Part shown: piece by piece, positions 14,869 to 19,030 of the stretch
How the letters are laid out: every line of letters starts with the position of its first letter
How positions within the stretch are numbered: the first letter of the stretch is position 1
Source of the DNA: ZC4RG42 sp003242425
GTDB lineage: Bacteria; Pseudomonadota; Gammaproteobacteria; Burkholderiales; SG8-39
DNA length: 19,030 bases
Reading direction: 5' to 3'
Assembly (NCBI GenBank): GCA_937907425.1
Contig: CALCIE010000027.1
Coordinates: forward strand, 1-19,030
Program-made: the position numbers and the translations under genes
Notes under the pieces: generated by a model
What the model was told of the DNA's origin: nothing
The model's input: the letters and a program-made list of their open reading frames with translations, nothing else
Databases searched by the model: none

Positions 14869-15195
14869 CGCCGCACCTCCCGTCTCGAGCGGATGTGATC
14901 GGAGGCTGTAGCCACGGCGCGGGCCGTTGCGTTGCGCATGAGCGGCACTACCTTGTCCCCGACGGCGATCTCACGACTTCCGACAGTGCGGCGCGCCGTC
15001 CCGCCGAACGGTGGATGCGTCATGCACTTTCGACGCACCGAATTGTTCTGGTTTGTTGACTAAAGCATTAGCCAAAGGCCGGTTCAATCGTGCCAAGGGA
15101 CAGCGTTGCGCTTCGGCGTAAGTCGCCGAAGCGCACCCGCCGCGCCTTCGCGGGCGACCGACGCGCCTTGTGCAAGTCGTGTGCCGGAGACGGAA
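14869..15195. other. intergenic region upstream of the kinase gene, with an inverted repeat
   Basis: No gene is seen. It must hold the promoter of the kinase/regulator pair (reading leftward) and the 3' end of the hydrolase transcript. A perfect inverted repeat TGCGTC (15016-15021) / GACGCA (15032-15037) with a 10-nt spacer lies about 150 bases upstream of the kinase start and could be an operator. No -35/-10 pair could be assigned with confidence. Confidence 0.5.
15107..15135 (-). terminator. 12-bp perfect hairpin downstream of the hydrolase gene
   Basis: TGCGCTTCGGCG (15107-15118) pairs perfectly with CGCCGAAGCGCA (15124-15135) around a 5-nt loop, 60 bases beyond the stop of the hydrolase gene. 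It is the strongest hairpin in the window. It lacks a T tract on either strand, so it may protect the 3' end of the message or act as a bidirectional transcription barrier. Confidence 0.5.
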
Positions 15196-16242
15196 TCAGG
15201 CCGCCTGGTCTGCGGGAGCGGTGTCGGACGATGCGCCGGAAGACGCGCCTTCCTGCGGGTCGCGGCGGTCGGGGTGCACGACCGTTTGCGCGATGGCGCC
15301 GAAGATCGACTGGCCGTCGGCGGCGCGCATTTCGATGCGGATGCGGTCGCCGATACGCAGCAGCGGCGCGTCGAGCGCTTCCTCCTGCAGCGCGCGTTTT
15401 TCCGCGAGCGAACAGGCACCTACGGAAGCGTCCCGGTTGGAGACGGCACCTGATCCGATGATGGTGCCGGCGCGCAAATCGCGCATGCGCGCGGCCGCGG
15501 CGATGAGCGCGGGGAAGTCGAAAGCCATGTCGGTGCCGGCGTGCGGCGAGCCGAGCGGCTCGTCGTTGAGCCGCACTTCAAGCGGCAGGTGGACGCGCCT
15601 GCCGTCCCAGGCCGCACCCAGTTCGTCGGGGGTGACGGCGACGGGCGCGAACGCGAGCGCGGTCTTGGCATGGAACAGACCGTTGCCTTTCGTCAGTTCC
15701 GCCGACACCAGCGCCCGTGCGGTGAGATCGTTGGCCAGCACGAACAGGCGGATGTGTTCGCCCGCGCGTTCGCGCTTGACGCCGCGCGGCACGTCGCCGG
15801 TGACGACGGCGATTTCCGCCTCCAGGTCGAGCTGCAGCGCCTCGTCGTCGAGGAGGATGTCCTCGTGCCCGGCGAGCGCCGCGTCGGCGCGGCCGTTGAG
15901 CAGCCACGGCTCCTTGCGGAAGTCCTCCGGCAGCGGCAGGCCGCGCGCGCTGCGCAGCCGCTCCATGTGCGAGGGATAGGCCGAGGCGCCGATCCAGGCG
16001 TAGGCGCGCGGCAGCGGCGCGGCGAAGCGGCACGGGTCGAATTCGAACCAGCGCGAGCCGGAGGGCGCGCGGTTGGCCTGTTCGTAGAGCTCGCCCAGCA
16101 GCGGCGCGAGATAGTCCCAGTCGTCGAGCGCGGCCTGCAGGGTCGGGGCGATGTCGTAGGCGACGGTGGCGTATTTGAGGTCGCGCGAGACAACGCACAG
16201 GGCGCCGTCGCGCGTGCCGTCGTTCAGGCTGGCAAGCTTCAT
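15196..16242 (-). CDS. fumarylacetoacetate hydrolase-family protein, probable fumarylacetoacetase
   Basis: The 348-residue protein has the C-terminal FAH fold: metal-binding acidic residues in LDLEAEIAVVTGD (Glu141, Glu143) and Asp172 in LANDLTARAL, a GNGLFHAKT loop (186-194) and the late strand GTIIGSGAVSNRD (259-271). It would split fumarylacetoacetate to fumarate and acetoacetate, the last step of tyrosine breakdown. The family also contains other C-C hydrolases and decarboxylases, so the exact substrate rests on context: it lies 56 bp behind phenylalanine hydroxylase on the same strand. Homogentisate dioxygenase and hydroxyphenylpyruvate dioxygenase are not in the window. The start is ATG 16240-16242 with a weak ribosome site. 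The C-terminal tail is Ala/Ser-rich and probably disordered. Confidence 0.85.
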   Translation of the reverse strand: MKLASLNDGTRDGALCVVSRDLKYATVAYDIAPTLQAALDDWDYLAPLLGELYEQANRAPSGSRWFEFDPCRFAAPLPRAYAWIGASAYPSHMERLRSARGLPLPEDFRKEPWLLNGRADAALAGHEDILLDDEALQLDLEAEIAVVTGDVPRGVKRERAGEHIRLFVLANDLTARALVSAELTKGNGLFHAKTALAFAPVAVTPDELGAAWDGRRVHLPLEVRLNDEPLGSPHAGTDMAFDFPALIAAAARMRDLRAGTIIGSGAVSNRDASVGACSLAEKRALQEEALDAPLLRIGDRIRIEMRAADGQSIFGAIAQTVVHPDRRDPQEGASSGASSDTAPADQAA

Positions 16243-16298
16243 GGCGATGGGAATGCGGCGCGAACGCCGTGCAAAGAGCCGATCGAAAAGCCGCGATT

Positions 16299-17195
16299 CT
16301 AGCAGCGTGCGCCGTCATCGCAGACGACGAGCCGGTCTTCCGGCACGGCCTCGTCGGCATCCAGCGCCGGCAGCTGTTTGAGGCGCTCGTAGTAGGGCGT
16401 AAAGTCCGGCGCCGTGTCGTGCAGCAGTTGCGCGAAGTTGTCGAGCACGAAATAGCAGGACTGGAAACGGTCGATGCGGTAGCGGGTGCGCATGACGCGC
16501 ATGAGATCGAAGGCCACGCGCCGCGGCCGCTCGTCCTGCACCGCGTAGGGCAGCTCGGCGCTGGAAGAGAGCAGCCCGGCGCCGAAGGCGCGCACGCCGT
16601 CCGGACTGCGCACCAGCCCGAATTCGATCGTGTACCAGTACAGGCGCGCAAGGTAGGGCAGCCCGCCCAGGGGCAGCGCCTTCAGCCCGCCCATGCCGTA
16701 GGCCTGCAGGTGCTCGGCGTAGACGCCGTCGAAGAGCAGCGGCACGTGGCCGAAGAAGTCGTGAAACAGATCGGGCTCGGCGATGTAGTCGAACTCCTGC
16801 GCGGTGCGCAGCCACACCGTCACGGGGAAGCGCCGGTGCGCGAGGTGCTCGAAGAACTCGCGTTCCGGGATCAGCCCGGGCACGCCGACCAGCTCCCATC
16901 CGGTCGCGCGCCGCAGCTTGCGGCTCGCGAGGTCCAGGCGGGGAATGCGGTGGGGCGAGTCGATGCGTTCCAGCGCGGCCAGGAACTCCGGGCAGGCGTA
17001 GCGCGCCGCCAGCCGGCGCTGACGGGCGTAGAGCAGTTGCCACAGCGTATGTTCGTCTTCGCTGTAGCGCTCCCATTGTTGGGGGACCGTGTAATCGCGT
17101 CGCGCTTCGCTGTAATTGCCGCGCAGTCCCGGACGCGGAGCTTCGCGCGGTGCCGCCATGTCCTTGCCCCGCAGGCTGCGGCCGATGGTTCGCAT
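16299..17195 (-). CDS. phhA: phenylalanine 4-monooxygenase
   Basis: This iron- and pterin-dependent enzyme hydroxylates phenylalanine to tyrosine. The 298-residue sequence is close to the Chromobacterium violaceum enzyme in length and motifs: VPGLIPEREFFEHLAHRRFP, the iron ligands His145 and His150 in EPDLFHDFFGHVPLL, Glu191 in YWYTIEFGL, then GAGLLSSSAEL and FDLMRVMRTRYRIDRFQ. There is no regulatory ACT domain, as usual in bacteria. ATG 17195 was chosen because the ligand spacing then matches the family; ATG 17159 is possible but has AAGGA only two bases away. The neighbouring hydrolase gene suggests joint use in aromatic amino acid breakdown. No carbinolamine dehydratase (phhB) is adjacent. 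Confidence 0.96.
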   Translation of the reverse strand: MRTIGRSLRGKDMAAPREAPRPGLRGNYSEARRDYTVPQQWERYSEDEHTLWQLLYARQRRLAARYACPEFLAALERIDSPHRIPRLDLASRKLRRATGWELVGVPGLIPEREFFEHLAHRRFPVTVWLRTAQEFDYIAEPDLFHDFFGHVPLLFDGVYAEHLQAYGMGGLKALPLGGLPYLARLYWYTIEFGLVRSPDGVRAFGAGLLSSSAELPYAVQDERPRRVAFDLMRVMRTRYRIDRFQSCYFVLDNFAQLLHDTAPDFTPYYERLKQLPALDADEAVPEDRLVVCDDGARC

Positions 17196-17281
17196 AGACG
17201 CTTGGCGCCCGTGGCGCGGGCGTGTGCTGTTCTGTCTTTCTCTTTAGACCAGTTTCGGCGGGCGCGAAAGCCTGAAACGGT

Positions 17282-18037
17282 TCAGAGCTGCAGGCGCGCG
17301 TAGGCTTCGCCTGTTTCGAACTCGGCCAGGCGCGCGCGGATCAGCGCATCCAGCCTGAGCAGATTGGGATCGCGGATCCCGTGGGTGGCGAGCCCGTCGA
17401 GCGTGAGGTGCAGGTAGTCGAGGTTGCTGCCCAGCTTGCCGGCGGCCTCGCAGAGGATGTCGGCGATGCGCTCCGGCGCGAGCCGGCCGGCGTATCCCGG
17501 CCGGTCGCGATTGACGACGAAGGCCAGTGCCCGCAGCGATTGACCGCCGTGCGTGGCATGCACCCAGCGCGGGATGTAGGAGCCGAGGAACATCTCGCGC
17601 CGCCACAACAGCCGCAGCTCGTCGACCGCGATGGCGCCCGGGATGCGGTAGGCGATGCCGGTGCAGCGTCCGCCGCGGTCCAGCGCGAGGACCAGGCCGG
17701 GACGTTCGGGCGTGCCGCGGTTGACCCGCGACCACATACAGAAGCTGCGGTGCCAGCCGTGCACGGTGACGATCCGCCGCTCGGCGTATTCCAGCACCGG
17801 GTTCCAGATCAGCGAGCCGTAGGCGAACAGCCAGACGTCCTCGCCCTGGCGGTGCGGCGAGGCGAGCGCTTCCTGCAGCGAAGCCTCCAGCTCGGCCTCG
17901 CTGAGGAGGTAATCCTTGACGGCGGTGTTTTCGAGGCCCTGGCGCAGCTCGTCGCGTTCCAGGTATTCGCGGCAGAGCACCTGGGCCGCCGCATCGGCGC
18001 GCGGCAGGGAAGAGGGAGGCTTGGTACGGCGCGGCAT
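17282..18037 (-). CDS. ChaC-type gamma-glutamylcyclotransferase
   Basis: ChaC proteins cleave glutathione to 5-oxoproline and Cys-Gly in the cytoplasm. The family signature VWLFAYGSLIWNP is followed by RRIVTVHGWHRSFCMWS, RGTPERPGLVLALDRGG and GIAYRIP, then LLWRREMFLGSYIPRWV, which holds the likely catalytic Glu, and HLTLDGLATHGIRDPNL near the end. A non-conserved N-terminal helical region of about 65 residues precedes the domain. I chose ATG 18035-18037 (MPRRTKPP); a GTG at 18049 in the same frame is an alternative, and neither has a strong ribosome site. It lies 60 bp from msrA on the same strand, a pairing that makes sense in thiol and redox metabolism, though co-transcription is inferred. 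Confidence 0.92.
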   Translation of the reverse strand: MPRRTKPPSSLPRADAAAQVLCREYLERDELRQGLENTAVKDYLLSEAELEASLQEALASPHRQGEDVWLFAYGSLIWNPVLEYAERRIVTVHGWHRSFCMWSRVNRGTPERPGLVLALDRGGRCTGIAYRIPGAIAVDELRLLWRREMFLGSYIPRWVHATHGGQSLRALAFVVNRDRPGYAGRLAPERIADILCEAAGKLGSNLDYLHLTLDGLATHGIRDPNLLRLDALIRARLAEFETGEAYARLQL

Positions 18038-18109
18038 GGCCGGAATCACACCACGCCGCAGGAGCGTTGTCGAGCCGGCGGTGCGGCTCGCCCCGCCGCG
18101 CCGTGCTGA

Positions 18110-18628
18110 CTAGATATGCGTGCCGCGCGGCTCGTAGGTGGATTCGAACACCGGCGGCGTGAGCAGGTGGTTGTGTTCGCGTTCCTTCGCCAGGAAGCGC
18201 TGGTGACGCTCCTCGGCGGGGTAGAAGGGGCCGGCCGGCTGCAGCTCGGTGACGATGGGGCTGCGGAAGCGCTTCATCTTGTTCAGCACCGTGCGGCTGC
18301 GCTGCGCGGCCTCGCACTGGGCCTCGTTGTGGTAGAAGATCACCGAACGGTAGGCGGTGCCGATGTCGGGACCCTGACGGTTGAGCTGGGTGGGATCGTG
18401 GGCGCTCCAGAAGACCTCCAGCAGGTCCTCGTAGCTGACCCGGGCCGGGTCGTAGGTGACTTCCACCGCCTGGGCATGGCCCGTCGCGCCGCTACGCACC
18501 TGCTCGTGGGTGGGGTTGGGGACATGGCCGCCGGTGTAGCCCACCCGGGTGGAGATGACCCCCTCGACGCCGGCGAAGGCGTCCTCCAGACCCCAGAAAC
18601 ATCCGCCGGCGAAAGTCGCTTTTTCCAT
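18110..18628 (-). CDS. msrA: peptide methionine-S-sulfoxide reductase MsrA
   Basis: MsrA reduces the S epimer of methionine sulfoxide in proteins. The 172-residue sequence carries the active-site motif GGCFWGLED with nucleophile Cys10, RVGYTGGHVPNPTHEQV, GATGHAQAVEV and the FWSAHDPTQLNRQGPDIGTAYRS block that binds the substrate. The only other cysteine is Cys105 in NEAQCEAAQ; the C-terminal resolving cysteines of the E. coli type are absent, so recycling may use Cys105 or act directly on the nucleophile. The start at ATG 18626-18628 is set by GGAGG at ideal spacing; the open frame seven codons further upstream is not expected to be translated. It stands divergent from the tRNA operon. Confidence 0.96.
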   Translation of the reverse strand: MEKATFAGGCFWGLEDAFAGVEGVISTRVGYTGGHVPNPTHEQVRSGATGHAQAVEVTYDPARVSYEDLLEVFWSAHDPTQLNRQGPDIGTAYRSVIFYHNEAQCEAAQRSRTVLNKMKRFRSPIVTELQPAGPFYPAEERHQRFLAKEREHNHLLTPPVFESTYEPRGTHI

Positions 18629-18806
18629 CGCGCCCTCCTTGTTTTTCAACGCGCCGGCAGCGGTGGCGTGCCGGCAGGATCATCGTACGAGCGGTCGATC
18701 GTCCGGCTTTTGATCTTTGTCGAAGGGGTTGCCGGCGCCAACGGCTGCTGCAGCTTAGAGGCATGCGGCGCGCCCGGAGTTTCGGCACGGCCGGCTGGCT
18801 GCCCAT

Positions 18807-18835
18807 TTGACAGCTTTCCCGTTTCAAAACATAAT
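18807..18835 (+). promoter_or_regulatory. sigma-70 promoter of the tRNA operon
   Basis: A perfect TTGACA (18807-18812) is separated by 17 bases from CATAAT (18830-18835), which matches TATAAT at five of six positions. Transcription would begin about 18842, a few bases before the tRNA-Tyr 5' end, as is normal for tRNA operons. Confidence 0.88.
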
Positions 18836-18850
18836 CACGCGTTTCCGTTT

Positions 18851-18936
<86 letters not shown>

Positions 18937-18980
18937 GTTTTTTTACGAGTCGGGAAGCTGGATTCAGGTTTGTCACCAAA

Positions 18981-19030
18981 GCGGGTGTAGCTCAATGGTA
19001 GAGCAGAAGCCTTCCAAGCTTACGACGAGG
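18981..19030 (+). tRNA. tRNA-Gly (anticodon TCC), 3' end beyond the window
   Basis: The 5' half is complete: GCGGGTG acceptor strand, D arm TAGCTCAATGGTAGAGCA, and anticodon stem-loop with CTTCCAA giving TCC. The window ends in the variable/T-arm region, so the 3' acceptor strand is not seen. It is probably co-transcribed with tRNA-Tyr; a tRNA-Thr and tuf would be expected next. Confidence 0.93.

Noticed and set aside
14847..15059. Small plus-strand open frame in the gap upstream of the kinase
   Set aside because: It has no ribosome site or recognisable content and overlaps the kinase start and the probable regulatory region.

Overview
The window comes from a high-GC Pseudomonadota genome. 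A beta- or high-GC gammaproteobacterium fits best: it has TamA/TamB, a FixJ-type two-component pair, a Chromobacterium-like phenylalanine hydroxylase, and a tRNA-Tyr/tRNA-Gly cluster of the kind that precedes tuf in these groups. No species marker is present, so the assignment stops there.

Positions 1-2772 are the unusual part. A CRISPR array with 37-nt repeats and 30-nt spacers begins at base 1 and probably continues to the left. It is interrupted from 105 to 2412 by a piece of a siphophage tail module on the minus strand: tail terminator (cut), a lipoprotein, tail tube protein, tail assembly chaperones joined by a -1 frameshift at GGGAAAC, and tape measure (cut). Both phage ends stop exactly at CRISPR repeat edges and both cut an open reading frame. 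The array then resumes (2413-2772) and ends in a decayed terminal repeat. The simplest reading is that two spacers in this array match one phage and the assembly, or a rearrangement, ran through the phage between them. No cas gene lies in the window.

Positions 2773-3299 hold no gene, but contain a TATAAT box followed by a compact set of competing hairpins that could be a small RNA or an attenuating leader. A two-gene surface-polysaccharide unit follows (wecB and a CgeB-like glycosyltransferase), then prfC (RF3) behind a hairpin with a T tract. prfC converges on the tamA-tamB operon, which reads leftward. tamB has no ATG/GTG/TTG start before its signal anchor, and a CTG overlapping the tamA stop is the likely start.

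Next, all on the minus strand, come a membrane histidine kinase and FixJ/LuxR-type response regulator with ATGA overlap, a fumarylacetoacetate hydrolase-family gene behind phenylalanine 4-hydroxylase (aromatic amino acid breakdown), a ChaC-type gamma-glutamylcyclotransferase and a methionine sulfoxide reductase A. The window closes on the plus strand with a clear sigma-70 promoter, tRNA-Tyr(GTA) and a tRNA-Gly(TCC) cut by the window end.
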